Of a stretch of 64,000 bases of DNA, positions 1 to 11,829 are shown piece by piece; the first letter of the stretch is position 1, and the number at the start of each line of letters is the position of its first letter. The position numbers and the translations under genes are program-made. The DNA comes from Lophius americanus (lineage: Eukaryota; Chordata; Actinopteri; Lophiiformes; Lophiidae), in the NCBI GenBank assembly GCA_037951165.1, contig JBBDHG010000032.1:7865001-7929000 (forward strand). The letters are read 5' to 3'. Below the pieces are notes generated by a model. That model made no database searches, was not told the DNA's origin, and saw nothing but the letters and a program-made list of their open reading frames with translations.

Positions 1-534
1 TATCCAGTCAAGGAGGTGACGACTTTAATCCCAAGAACACTATACTGTCAAGCATGGTGATGTTCACCGGAAAAAAAAAAAACTTATTTCAAAAAAAGCA
101 AATAAAAAATTACCTAGTTTGTAGGAAAATTATCTTTTTCTGCAGGCATCGTCATGGTCATCATTATCATCATCAGCATCATTATCATATAAAAACAAAT
201 ACGTTAATTTCATTCCTATTGTGCAAAAGTGTTAAAAACGCTTATCTTGAATTCAGTCGCTAGTATCGCCAGTATTGTAATCACAGTCCGTCCACTGGAG
301 AGCCTACCTATAGAACAATTGACCTTTTACAATGCATCAGATGAGGCTTTGTGTAGTTGAAGCACAACTCCCAGGTAATGTGATAATGTAATAGGGAATG
401 AAATCTAAAGAGATGACATGGTATCCGTAGGAGCTTTTGTCCGACACATGTTTGAGAAGCCCAAGCGAGTGAACGTCATGTCTACCCAAAGAACCTAAAA
501 GCTCGTATCTTCATTGTGTCAATCATTTTCACCA
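1..534. other. Unit 1 left flank, non-genic
   Basis: No gene recognised. It holds an A-rich stretch near 70-112 and a short imperfect (ATC/ATT)n microsatellite near 148-190. The latter gives a spurious His-rich reading frame in every unit (15,890-15,930 and 31,780-31,822 in the other copies). Confidence 0.6.
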
Positions 535-538
535 TCCT

Positions 539-869
539 TGTCATGCCTTGTAATTAGGTTTGTTGTCATATGGTTTCCTGATTGCTTCTCTACCATTGAT
601 TGTTAAAACCTGCGTCCTGTTAAGACTCTGCCTCAGTGTATTTAAGCTGTGCTCCCCTTCCCACCTGTGCCAGATTGTGTTGTTCCATTGTGCCAACCTA
701 TCCAGCGTAATTCCTAGTGTTCCATGGTTCTGATCTCTGCTTGTAAGAAACCTTGTATTTTTGCCTGCTCCCTCGGTTATTGTTTGCCTGCCCTTACGAG
801 TAAAGAGTTTATTCACCAGACGTTGTATTAGTCGTGCTTGTGGATCCTAACTGTGGTGCCAGCTTGACA
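539..869 (+). mobile_element. Solo LTR of an LTR retrotransposon, unit 1
   Basis: A 331-bp element starts TGTCATG and ends CTTGACA (terminal inverted TGTCA/TGACA). It is flanked on both sides by the same 5-bp target duplication ATCCT (534-538 and 870-874). A TATA-like TATTTAAG near 638 and an AGTAAA near 798 fit promoter and poly(A) signals in + orientation. No internal retrotransposon sequence is present, so it is a solo LTR left by LTR-LTR recombination. The superfamily cannot be fixed from the LTR alone; TG..CA ends with a 5-bp duplication are usual for Gypsy/Copia-type elements. Confidence 0.85.
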
Positions 870-2388
870 ATCCTTGGTTTGTTGGTGAACCATTCGATTA
901 AGTTTTATGTTTTTTTGAAAGTGCCCTGGTGCAAAAGGGCTGGCGTTTATCGCGGATAGAAGTTATTTTCTCCATCAACCTTTTAGGTCCAATATTTAGA
1001 TTAAGATTTAACATTTGGAGCCAAATGGGTCAAAATGTTGATGTTAAAACCAGCATGTACTCAGAAAGTCTGTCACTTACTGTAAAATGCACTTAATTCG
1101 TCTCACATGAAGTAGTTCAATCGAGTATTGCTTTATTGAGAAATGCTTGTTTGCTTTGTTATAAATACTTTTTTTTTGTACGACTTTCAGTTAAATGGGA
1201 GTACCTAGAGTACTAAACTTAAATGCACTTAATTCTTCACATAAAATGTGAATGTCTTTCAATGTGGCTGTTTATTCCGATCTGTAGTCTAGTGGTGGAG
1301 GAGTTTTTCCTAAATGTTTATATTTTGATGAAAGGAGATAAAAACAATGAGATACCGCACCCAGCCTAAGAGCACTATTTACCAGCACGTATTATCTGTT
1401 AAGTATTTATATAAAGTATACAAAGTACATATGTACAGTATATATTTTCAATAAGCCTGTCATTGAGTGGTAATTTAAATGCATTGCTTCTCATTTTGAA
1501 ATGGTGCTATTAACTCTTCAAGATAATAAGATTATGTAGACAGCAGTAAAAATGTTCAAGAATGTTAATTCATTCATAAATCGCCCTCAAAAGTGAAATT
1601 GCAGAAAGTTGTTTCTGAATATAATTTGCTTTCTCCCTTTTACAGCACTTTAATTTACTTATTTATTTCTTCCTTTGAAATGTTTGCACACCTATTTCTT
1701 AGTTATAGGTTATTGTTTCTTACTTAATTTCTCTTTTGTTTTATCTGTAATGGCAGTTTGCCCTTGTGGTATATGTGGTTGGAGGTATAACATTTTTTTC
1801 TAGGGTAATTTTCTATAAACAAGGTATCTAGACGTTTTGTCATGGTTCTCTTTATTGTTCCAATCAATATTTTTCTTCTTTTGTGTTTACGGTTGAGGTG
1901 GTTTGTCATTTTAAAAATCTGGGTTCCCAGGGGGAATAAAAAGTTTGCGAACCACTTTATGGGATGACACAACTCTAACAGGGCCTAACAAGCTCGGGAG
2001 ATCTGGAGTCGTTAACGGGAAGTAAAATCAGATACTTGGTCCACAAAACTTAAAATAATTACCAGAATTTATTCTACATTACCTATATCAGATTAATAAC
2101 ATTCAATTTAAAATATTAACAGGGTTATACTACACTTTGACTAAAGTAACAAATAAATAAAATCACATAATGGAAAAAAGTTAATTATCAGGAGGACTTG
2201 GCAAAAAATAATCAAATAAAATATCCTATATAAAGCACAGAATTTATATTATTTTCAAGTTCAAGGAAATTTTCCAATGTGAAATAATGTATTACACAGC
2301 GAGGAGATTGTTATTGACTGGACTGGACTCCCCCCCACAAGTCAGTTTAAAATTGCTGCTGTGTACGTGTATGCTATGGTTTTTTTTG

Positions 2389-2600
2389 GTATTTGTACAA
2401 ATATATATATATGTATATAATTATATGTCTATATGTATATTTTACATTTAATTATATTTTGTGTTTAGCTCATCACTCGCACTAATATTGTACATATATT
2501 TATGTGTTTTGCATTTTTTTGCAACCTGGTTAGAGGGAAACGTCATTTCAGCTTCTGCATGTGAGAAAATGACAATCAAGTTGATTTTGACTTTACTTGA
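2389..2600 (+). repeat. Retroposon 3'-tail-like repeat, unit 1
   Basis: An AT-rich segment with tatatgtctatatgtatatt, then tttatgtgttttgcattttt, then gtgagaaaatgacaatcaag and a ttgactttgactt-like end. A diverged copy lies at 55,911-56,133 in a prune2 intron, so it is an interspersed family. The AATGACAAT(A)AAGTTGACTTTGACTT ending is typical of 3' tails of fish non-LTR retroposons. The family is not identified. Confidence 0.5.
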
Positions 2601-5152
2601 ATTAGGGTAATTCAGTATTAATTGAATCATCAAAATGATATTTGTTTAATTATAATGAATAGAGCGTGAATGCTAGTATTTGGTTTTATTAGTAAATAAG
2701 AAATACAAAGCATTACATAGAATACCCATGTACATATGACATAACAGTATAACAAGTAAATATAATAATATTATTAATACCAGTAAAAATGTCATTACTA
2801 TTATTGTTGTTATTATAATTTCTGTGGACAAACGGATGGATGGACTGATATGGTTTGATGCATATCCTACAAATGAACTGGTTCTGCTGGATCAAAAATA
2901 TACATAAAATATACATTTGTGCATTGAGATCTCTAATAAACCCGCGTGGTAAATAGAGTTAGACATTCCCAATTACTTCCAATATGTAGATGAGATAGTG
3001 GGTTATTGATTTATATCCCAAAGTCTTAGTTTAGTGTAGTATACTATATTAGTATAGTATATTGAATAATAAACTACAACATTTACTTTTATAAATAGTC
3101 ACTTGTGTTATAATTTCTTTATCTACTTATTATTTATTTATTAGCATCTGGTTATGTACACCATCTGTCCAGCAGGGAGGAGAGTAGGAGAGGAAACTAA
3201 AGGAGGAAAGGTGCGCTATCACAGCAACTCAGACAATAATTACTACAATCAACCACTTTGTACAAAGTGAAGAGGGACACCAGCAGATGAAAGTGCAGGG
3301 CACAAATGGATAGGTACAATCGTGTGCATTAAAATGATGCCCTTTTTTGAAATGATCATCCGAAGAATAAATTGAAATATATGTATCTTAATTCAAGCAA
3401 CTTTTACAATCTGTTCTGTAGTGTGAACTTTAAAGAGATATTCCTCTTGGAGAGACTTGTATGATCGCCCTGACTGTGATAAAGCCCAAATCATCCCATA
3501 AACAATCCATAAATATCACAAAAAACAAGGTTAAAGTGAGAATTTGAGGGATTTATAACGTCTCAAGAAAAAAAACCCTCAGGCTGTCAGGATGGCAAGA
3601 TTTAAGATGAAGAATCTGATTGTACAAATTGACCTCCAGAAAAAAAAAGCCATTGTAAATGTTAATGAGGAACAATCTTTATATATCCATTGAATAATCC
3701 GTTTTCTGTTGCGAGCGTAGAAGACTGAATTTCCATGTGCTCTCTTTACTGGAGATACTACTTATATATTTTATAGTACATAATTTTTTCTATGGCAGAA
3801 TATTAACAATTTAACTAAAAAAACTCTCTCATATTGAACTTGCAGATTTCTACACTGGAAATGTTTTGCTTCCCACTTGTTTGTTCAACAAAGTCAATGA
3901 TGACAAACAATGATTTTATTTTGAAAAACTGCTAGAAAGAAGTCTTATTTTGGCAACCAACTATGCCTGGTATTTAAATCTGTATAGACAAGGAAATGTG
4001 CACTCAGTGGGTTGTGAATCATCAGAGAGGCAGGAATTGGAGATAGAAAGAGATTAACACCTTCTCATGACACAGGTAGGATGCTCCATTGTTCAGGTTC
4101 ACTATTTTGTGGTTTTGCCTATATTTTGTTATCATTAAATCCCCAGAAATGTCTTGAGCAAGTTAAAAATGTGGTTTAAGTTGTAAGTATTCAACGATAT
4201 ATTCATTCCTATTATTTTATAATATATGGAGCCTTAAACATTTAAACTTAAAAAGATAACATTTTATACAGAAAAGAATCGCACAATGGTTTCTAAATTG
4301 TGACAGGAAGGAATAGAAAAAGAGCAACTTACACAATGTCTGGGTTCACATTTACTCACTAGGGGGATTTTTTTCTTCTGACATATTATGACTTGACTGA
4401 AAAAATTAAAAATATATGTATATATTTTTAATTGTTTTGAATAGGGAATAGGTAATAGGAGTTGTTACACTGTAAACACCCTGTACTGGAATGTTAAAGA
4501 GCTAGAAAAACTACTGAAATGACTGGAACACCTTATACCAAAAGGAAACAATAGAGAAGGTTTTGCCGTAGGGAGTTGGACAAGGAAGGCATTTGGATTG
4601 ACAGAGCATTCCACCCTGAGGAACATAGTATCAACCTTCTTTGGCTTTCTGGGAGGTCCACTTGACACGGATGCATGACGTCTGGCATCTCCAGAAGCCA
4701 CCCCAGAAGGAGGCAACCAAAATGTGCCTTCCACTTCTGAGCCTCAGTGCATGAGGCATGAATCTACAGTTCATGCACAGGTTATCTGCCACACCTTCCC
4801 TCAGGTGTCAGGTCGTGGCCATCTTCCGCAATGCATCAAGAAACACACCCAAACTATCTGCACCCCTAACGAGAATTTCAGTTACAAAAAAAGAAAAGAG
4901 CGGTGGGAGGTTACCAGTGGCCGAGCTGCAGCTGCTGTAAACAGGAAATAGGGTTACCAATCTGACCAGGGAAAACACGAACCGGTGTCACCAATTACTG
5001 CTGGCGTCAGGCGAAAGCACCGTAGCCACAAGCAGCACACAAACTCAGTGGTCAACAGCTTAGATACTGCAACAGGGATAAGTGTGGTACGCACATGCTA
5101 GCCAAGGTTAGCCTTTGGCGAGCATGTGCTGATGATACCGGCTTTGAGAGAA

Positions 5153-5330
5153 GTTGCACATATTTATCGTTCACACATACAAGGCGAAAACACACCTTGG
5201 TTACGGAATAAATTGCAGGCTTTTATCGCACAAACACAACGAGGCGAGGACTCCCGCTGATTACAGAATAAGTTCAACGTATTTTCTGCTCACACAACAA
5301 CGAGGCGAGGACACCCGCTGGTAGATGACA
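5153..5330. repeat. Minisatellite, three ~59-60-bp monomers, unit 1
   Basis: Three diverged tandem monomers start at 5,153, 5,212 and 5,272. Each has a tttatcg/tttctgctcacacaa part, an aacgaggcgaggac (or aaggcgaaaacac) core, and in the first two a ttac(g/a)gaataa end. The same array is at about 20,892-21,069 and 36,784-36,961. Confidence 0.7.
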
Positions 5331-5344
5331 TAGCGCGGTGTAGT

Positions 5345-5532
5345 TAAGTCTTTATTACATTAAGTGTCGGTTTATCAACCCATCTCTGATATTTCAAAAG
5401 ATACTGATTTATAAAAGTAGCTTTATGCAACTCATTATGGGTCAGAGACCGTTTTTTTTCCCTCACAGGTACATCTTTTCATGTTTAAAAATGTAATAGT
5501 AGATGTGATTGTAAAAACGTTGGGCACCCCTG
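5345..5532 (-). mobile_element. hAT-like transposon end, unit 1
   Basis: Read on the - strand it starts CAGGGGTGCCCAACGTTTTT at 5,532, a typical hAT terminal inverted repeat. It continues with about 150-190 bp similar to the + strand sequence starting at 12,401, including tacatttttaaacatga and an aagctacttttata block. The other end was not found, so this is a truncated element. The inner limit is approximate. Copies lie at about 21,084-21,271 and 36,976-37,163. Confidence 0.55.
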
Positions 5533-6947
5533 GCTAAAAGAATCGTCTCTGGCGGTCAGGAGGGATGAAATAAGATGATCTTTACTCAGAGGTCATTCTT
5601 GAACGACCCACTCTGCAGAGCCTTACCTACTGCCTATCTACTTGACTCATCACGCCGTTGGACACTGTTCTGTGGATTAGTTAATAAGGTAATTGTGATT
5701 TTACAAAACCTGTCATGTCATTTTGTATTGAATTTACATTATCTTTCTTGTTGTTTTGCCAAACTAAGCCTGACTTGGTTTTAGCCGCGTGTTGCCTGCA
5801 TAAATGCCAACGTTCTTTTTTTAAATTAGCCAGCATTCCCACTGGAGTGGGTAGGATTTTGTTTTACTCTTAAAACCAACAACGTGTCGATTTATCAGAT
5901 TTTCTTAGCCACGTGACACTGCACTGAATTTATCTCTATCTTGTTTGAATTATTTTTAATAATCTTTATGGATTTTCAATTTCATTGAAATGGACATTAA
6001 TCTACTGTTGATATAATATTTTAACAGTAATTTACCGTTTCAGACTATAATAGGAATACTGTAGAACAGCATCATCCTGGTAAATGCTATATTTTACTGC
6101 AATATAAAACTGCGTTTTGACAGTATTTTCCCTAAAAATCTTAATTACTTGCAGTAGCTGAATTGATGATTTTCAATCTGTTTGCACAGATTATCAACTA
6201 TCAACCACATAAAATATGATGTCAGAAGGCGCTTGGCATTCGCAAATACATGCACAGAATTGCATATAGGCTTTATCTAAGAGTCTGCTTTGTCATGACC
6301 CCCCACTGTGTAAATGAAATATTTCAAAATATATAAATAATCACTCACTTCATAATAAAATTGCATGCATTGCTTTTATATAAGCAATATATGCAATTGT
6401 GTTGTTATGGGACTGAGGGCCAGGACTTATTACACATTTGTATATGAGAGAAATCTAAAAACAATAATTCACTTCATAAAATTTTGCTAAAAGCAAAACA
6501 AACCTTTTCTCACATTAGAATCTAACTTTATTGATATTTATTTTGATATTTATTTGGTAATCAAGCATTGCTATATAAACAAATAAACTAAAATCCAGAA
6601 GGCTGTAATGTATGGTTTGCATCTTGTTTATCCCTAATTCCCAATCGTCTCTCCATTTCTTTTTATCACTGGTTTGTGATCATATCATTAATGCATTTTG
6701 AGGTAAGAATAGGGTTCTTAACAGGGACTTAACCAGGAAATCATTTACAACAAGCCAGTCCTAACATGTTTCAGCTAAGGTTTTTTATTGAAAAGGACAA
6801 TATACCTTCATAATTCTTGTTTAACTTTATAAACTTGTTTCAAAGACAGAGGAAAAGTACATCGGTGACTGATTGAAAGGAGTGCTGCTGGACTACCTAC
6901 AGGATTCATACGCTAAAAAGCATCTGAACTGAAGTCCCTCTCAAACA

Positions 6948-7255
6948 ATGAGGCTAAAGAAACGAGGCAGATGGTCACTGTTGCTGAAAATCACCTCTGT
7001 ACTTCTATCGGTTTTGGTTATCAGCCTACTCAATCCAACCAAAACTGTCTGGCATTCTTACTCCATTTTTGGTGCCAGTTGGTTGGACTACACAGATGAA
7101 GATGCGGGCCCAGAGAGAGTGTGCAACTGTTCAGCAATCATCCAGGGGGACAGAGAAACAATAGAGCAGACTAAATTACTGGCCATCACTAAAGACTTCA
7201 AGAGGAGTATTCAGGTCCCTGATGAGTATTATATTAATGCAACCAAAGACTGCAG
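6948..7255 (+). CDS. gcnt1: gcnt copy 1 coding exon 1
   Basis: Codons 1-102 plus two bases of codon 103 (phase 2). It encodes the cytoplasmic tail, membrane anchor and stem with C59, C61 and C102. Donor CAG|GTGTGC. Confidence 0.9.
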
Positions 7256-10200
7256 GTGTGCAGCTGTTTCACTCTAAGCAGTTTTTTGAATATATTCAAC
7301 TTATTAGAATTTCTAACGCAGCACACATTCCCAGTGGTATTTATTTTGTTATTTTATATTTCCAGGAAATTTAAAGCAAGAAGGAAATACATACTATTCC
7401 CATTAAGCCAGGAGGAAGAAGACTTCCCACTGGCTTACTCTTTGGTTATCCATCATAAGGTATGCACATTCGAAAGCACGGAATCATGTCCGTAGAAAAA
7501 ATCACTTTAATCCTTAATGAGAGTTGGTGTGAAAACAGCTTTATAAGATATTTTTAATTTCTGGAGGGAGATTTTACTTAATATTGGAGGTAAAGGGGTC
7601 TAATGAAGGTGGCATGATGGGGGATATACCCTGGATTAAAATCCTGCTTAAGCACTTCCATTTTATTAACTTTGTTTATCAAACAGATTTATGCAGGGAC
7701 AATTTTAAAAAACGTTTTGGGGGTTACCCTTTATATGGTTTCTAAAATATACAGTACAAAATGTATGTAACAATTGGAAGGGCACATACCTCCATCAAGT
7801 CCTCAATCAATCAATAGCCAACATAAATAGTACACAATTGTATCTCGTGTATTCTACAACCAATTCATAAGATGTTAGAATGATATGGAATGCATAATGT
7901 ACTGGTGAAAAATGTTATGATTATAAAATCAGCTGTTAGTATTATTATTATTATGATTTCACGGGCCACTGATCTAAAATTGGTTACCTCCAGAAAGCCC
8001 CCAGCACTGGTCGTGGTGGTGGTCTGTCTGTCATCTACCGCAGTGATTTGGACTTGTCTCCACTGTCGTTGCCAGACATCTCTTCTTTTGAATGCCTGGC
8101 ATTTAATTGTAAACCCCCTTTCTCCATGACCATACTTCTAATCTACCGGCCACCCAAACCAAACCCAGCCTTCATCTCTGAGATCTACAACCTTTTGTAG
8201 ACATTTTACACAAACTCTGCCAATATTTTAGTACTTGGAGATATGAACATTCATTTCGACTCCCCTGCATGTCGTTTTGCTTCCGAATTTCTCCAACTAC
8301 TGGATTGTTATAATCTCAGGCAACTTGTCGATGTCCCCACCCACACCAAGGGACACACTCTGGATCTAGTCATCGCTGACTCTGCTCCTCTCAGCAATCT
8401 TCTTGTGTACGATCTGGGTGTGTCCGACCACAAGGCCGTCTCCATGGAATTGTCACTTGTGTCCCCCCTCACCAAGCCCAAACATTAAATATACTTCAGG
8501 AATTGGAAAAACATCAACCCAGAAACCATGAGAGTCGACCTCCAGCATCTTTTTTCCGCCAACTTTGTATCAGACAATGACTCAGTAGATTTCTACAATA
8601 AATCCCTGAGTAGCATCCTGGATCGTCACGCCCCTGTAAAAATTAGAACAGTCACTTTCTCCCGCTCAGCCCCCTGGTTCACCAGCGAGCTACGGGAAAT
8701 GAAGGCAGCTGGGCGTGTCCTTGAGCGGCGTTACAAGGCTTCAGGTCTTACTGTCCACAAGCTAGCCTTTCGGGAACACCAAAAGGCCTACTCAAAGTCG
8801 CTAAGAGAGGCTCGGTCACTGTTCTACTCCAACATCATCAAAACCAGTCCTGGAAATTCTAAGCAGCTGTTTTCCACTATCAATCATCTCCTTAAACCAC
8901 AAACTCCCCCACTTACAGAAATGACAGAAGAGCACTGTAATAATTTCATGGCTTTCTTCAAATCAAAAATTGACTCAATCCGTTCTGTCCTTTCTGGTTC
9001 CTCCACTCTACCTATCCAGTCTGCTTACTCACAGTTGGAGATCTCCCAGCCTCTCAAGTGTTTTCCAGAAATCTCACAGCGGGAGGTTAAGGTTATCATC
9101 AGAACAATAAAGCCCTCCACCTGTGCCCCCGACCCCTTTCCTACAGCACTAGTGAAAACTAACATCTCTTCCATCCGTCCCCTGATCACTGCTGTAATAA
9201 ATCAATCCCTCCAGGCCGGCTTTATTACATCTGCCCTAAAAGCCACCATAATCAGACCACTCCTCAAAAAACCTACTCTCGATCCAGAACTTTTTACTAA
9301 TTACAGGCCCATTTCCAAACTCCCATTCCTCTCCAAAGTACTGGAAAAAGTAGTTGCTGCCCACCTCCACGACCACCTCAATTACAACAACCTCTTTGAA
9401 ACCTTTCAGTCTGGTTTCCGTTCCGCCCACAGCATAGAAACAGCTCTGCTTAGAGTCACAAATGACCTACGGTCCCTAAATTGTTTTCAATCCTACCTCA
9501 CTGACAGAACAGAATACGTTTCCCTTGGAAGTTCAAGGTCCCGGACACATACCGTCACCTGTGGGGTCCCCCAGGGATGAGTCCTTGGCCCCATTCTCTT
9601 CATACTGTACATGCTCCCCCTTGGCCGTGTCTTCAGCCTATATGGACTCTCATTCCATTGCTACGCTGATGACACTCAAATCTACATAAAAACTGAGGCA
9701 TGTTCCTCCGCAGCCTCTCCATCCTCATCGTCATCATCATCTCCCCTGTCAACTCCTCGCGCTTGTCTGGAGGAGATAAAGGTGTGGATGAAAAACAACT
9801 TTCTCCAGTTGAACAGCTCCAAAACCGAAGCTATTATAATTGGCACCCCACATCAGACCCAGTCTTCCTCCTTAACCAGTATTACCTTCACGACATTCCC
9901 CTCTCTTCATCAGTCATCAACCTCGGTGTAAGATTTGACCCTCAACTCACTTTTGAATCCCACATTAAACACATCTGCAAGATCTCCTTTCATCATCTCA
10001 GAAATATTTCCAAACTCCGTTCTTCACTAACCTTGAGTGATGCTGAAAAGCTGGTTCACGCGTTTGTCTCCTCCAGACTGGATTACTGTAACACACTTCT
10101 CATCGGGATCTCTGATAAAAGTCTTCAAAGACTACAGTATGTTCAAAACAGTGCTGCAAGGATCCTGATGAGAGTTCGTAAACACGAACACATCACCCCT

Positions 10201-11829
10201 GTTCTTCATTCCCTTCATTGGCTTCCCATCTCCACCAGGATTGATTATAAGATCTCTCTCCTCACTCACCAGTGCATCCATGGTAACGCAACCCCCTACC
10301 TAAAAGAACTACTCACCCCACTGACCTCAACACGATCTCTCCGTTCTACCCACTCATACCGCCTCCTCCTTCCCCGGACTAAGCCCAGCACCATGGGTGA
10401 TCGGTCCTTCTGTTCCTATGCCCCTCGTCTGTGGAATGCCCTCCCTGACCATCTCAGGGCTCCACAGACGACTGACACATTTAAAAAAGGACTTAAAACT
10501 TTCCTTTTTAGCAAAACCTATAACCTTAATTAACATTGCTGCTTTTTGGTCAGGCTTTTATATAGTTATTATTTAATTTTTTATTGATGCTTTTATCTGC
10601 TTTTGCTTTGTAGCACTTTGATATTTGATCCAAGTGCATTAAAAATTAAATGTATTATTATTGTTATTATTATTATTATTAAAAAAAAAAATCAACGAAA
10701 TCCATGAAAAAGATATTCTGCTAACCTTCAATCAAACAACAAACAAGCCAACAGAAAATGGCGATGAAAACATAACCTGCTTGTTTGTCATAATGTGTCT
10801 CTTAAATTATATAACAGATTTTTTTTCATTCACTTAAGGTGGAGAGCTTTGAGCGACTACTGCGGGCCATCTATGCACCACAAAACCTCTATTGCGTCCA
10901 TTTGGATAGAAAATCTCATCCCTCATTCATCTCTGCCGTCGAGGGTATTACTTCCTGTTTCCCCAATGTATTCATGGTCAGTCACCCTGTAAAGGTGGTC
11001 TACGCTTCGTGGTCTCGTGTCCAGGCTGACCTGAACTGTATGGCTGATCTCTATAACGCCAGTACAAAATGGAAATACTTCCTCAACCTCTGTGGTCAGG
11101 ATTTCCCTCTAAAAACCAACCTGGAGATTGTAAAAATCTTGCGTTTAATGAGGGGAGGTAACAGCTTGGAGACAGAGAAAATGCCCGACAGAAAGAAATG
11201 GAGGGTGAAATTAAGTCACCAGATAGTTGATGACAAAATCAAGGTACTTATTTTCGGATTTTTATAACACTTGATTTTGTCATTTTTAAAGCTTTTTTCA
11301 GATTGTCTCATCATCTTATTAATGAACTGTTTAAATATTTCAGGGGACAGGAAAGGTGAAGGATCCTCCTCCCTTCAACCTGCCCATTATGTCAGGAAAT
11401 GCTTACATCGTTGTTAACCGAGGCTACGTCCGCAGTGTGTTGGAGGATAGCCGAATACTCAAACTGATAGAGTGGGCCAAAGATACCTACAGTCCTGATG
11501 AGTTTCTCTGGGCAACCATTCAACGAATGCCGGATGTTCCCGGATCAACATGGCCCAACACCAAATACGACATTACAGATATCAATGCGTTGGCAAGGCT
11601 GGTGAAGTGGGCGTGGCATGAGGGCTCCCAGGATTCGCTGGAGGCAGTGTACCCAGAATGTCAAGGCAAACATGTCAGGTCAATATGTGTGTACGGTGCT
11701 GGAGACCTAAGGTGGATTCTTGAACAACATCACCTCTTCGCCAATAAGTTTGACATAGACACAAATCCGTTTGCTGTCTACTGCTTGGAGAAATATCTGA
11801 GACAAAAGACACTTTTTGAAATGGATTAA
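6948..11829 (+). CDS. gcnt1: Core 2 beta-1,6-N-acetylglucosaminyltransferase, GCNT1-like, copy 1 (4 coding exons)
   Basis: CDS = join(6948..7255, 7366..7459, 10839..11243, 11344..11829), 430 aa. GT14-family Golgi type II membrane enzyme that adds beta-1,6-GlcNAc to core 1 O-glycans (UDP-GlcNAc donor), forming core 2 branches on mucin-type glycoproteins. Seen: basic N-terminus (MRLKKRGRW), one membrane anchor at about residues 10-28, sequons N60-C-S, N97-A-T and N207-A-S, the family block YASWSRVQADLNCM (189-202), YSPDEFLWATIQR (318-330) with the expected catalytic Glu at 322, and GAGDLRW plus HHLFANKFD near the C-terminus. All introns are GT-AG; the ATG has A at -3; an ATTAAA lies at 11,860. 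TNLEIV, NSLETEKMP and IQRMPDVPGS favour GCNT1; KDPPPFNL resembles GCNT3. Trp360 here is Gly in copies 2 and 3. Human GCNT1 is encoded in one coding exon, so the split structure is odd. Confidence 0.9.
7366..7459 (+). CDS. gcnt1: gcnt copy 1 coding exon 2
   Basis: 94 bp, completing Arg103 and coding residues 104-134 (KFKARRKYILFPLSQEEEDF and onward). Acceptor tatttccag, donor AAG|GTATGC, phase 0. The intron before it is only 110 bp; the one after it holds the LINE. Confidence 0.9.
7961..10680 (+). mobile_element. L2/Maui-type LINE, 5'-truncated and inactive, in gcnt intron 2 (unit 1)
   Basis: Same strand as the gene. It starts inside the endonuclease domain (LVLGDMNIHFDSP; LGVSDHKAVSME), then reverse transcriptase (NYRPISKLPFLSKVLEKV; FQSGFRSAHS; TCGVPQG; CYADDTQIY), then a C-terminal domain (SRLDYCNTLLIG; LHWLPISTRIDYKI). 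The 3' end is an (ATT)n tail near 10,656-10,680 followed by A10-11, as in L2. Lesions shared with the other copies: TAA near 8,486, TGA replacing the codon after GVPQG near 9,578, and a frameshift near 9,900. Private lesions: a TAG near 8,198 and a 123-bp deletion near 9,472 removing the block with the catalytic FDTVDH motif. Target duplications were not clear. Confidence 0.9.
10839..11243 (+). CDS. gcnt1: gcnt copy 1 coding exon 3
   Basis: 405 bp, 135 codons, phase 0 at both ends. Starts VESFERLLRAIYAPQN and ends VDDKIK. Acceptor ttcacttaag, donor AAG|GTACTT. Carries the nucleotide-sugar-binding part of the GT-A fold and the YASWSRVQADLNC block. Confidence 0.9.
11344..11829 (+). CDS. gcnt1: gcnt copy 1 coding exon 4
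   Basis: 161 codons plus TAA. Acceptor aatatttcag after a 100-bp intron. Carries the catalytic Glu322, Trp360 (Gly in the other copies) and the C-terminal cysteines. Ends LFEMD. Confidence 0.9.
   Translation, partial: GTGKVKDPPPFNLPIMSGNAYIVVNRGYVRSVLEDSRILKLIEWAKDTYSPDEFLWATIQRMPDVPGSTWPNTKYDITDINALARLVKWAWHEGSQDSLEAVYPECQGKHVRSICVYGAGDLRWILEQHHLFANKFDIDTNPFAVYCLEKYLRQKTLFEMD

Larger units (their letters stand above)
875..6947. other. Upstream intergenic DNA of gcnt copy 1
   Basis: AT-rich and without a supported coding exon. It holds the retroposon tail (2,389-2,600), a minisatellite (5,153-5,330) and an hAT-like end (to 5,532). The last ~95 bp before the gcnt ATG probably form 5' UTR: a splice-acceptor-like cttgtttcaaag lies near 6,845, followed by an exon-like stretch up to aaacaATGAGG. 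I see no clear TATA box. Short open frames at 4,465-4,734 and 4,724-4,951 recur in all units only because the whole unit is duplicated. Confidence 0.5.

Noticed and set aside
541..816. 91-codon open frame on the - strand, identical in all units
   Set aside because: It lies wholly inside the solo LTR and reads antisense to it; there is no protein-like signature.
2389..2450. ATATAT stretch as a promoter or replication origin
   Set aside because: Part of a retroposon tail that also occurs at 55,911; no other signal supports a function.
4465..4951. Overlapping open frames on both strands, repeated in every unit
   Set aside because: Conserved only because the whole unit is duplicated; opposite-strand overlap, no motif, and no splice context.
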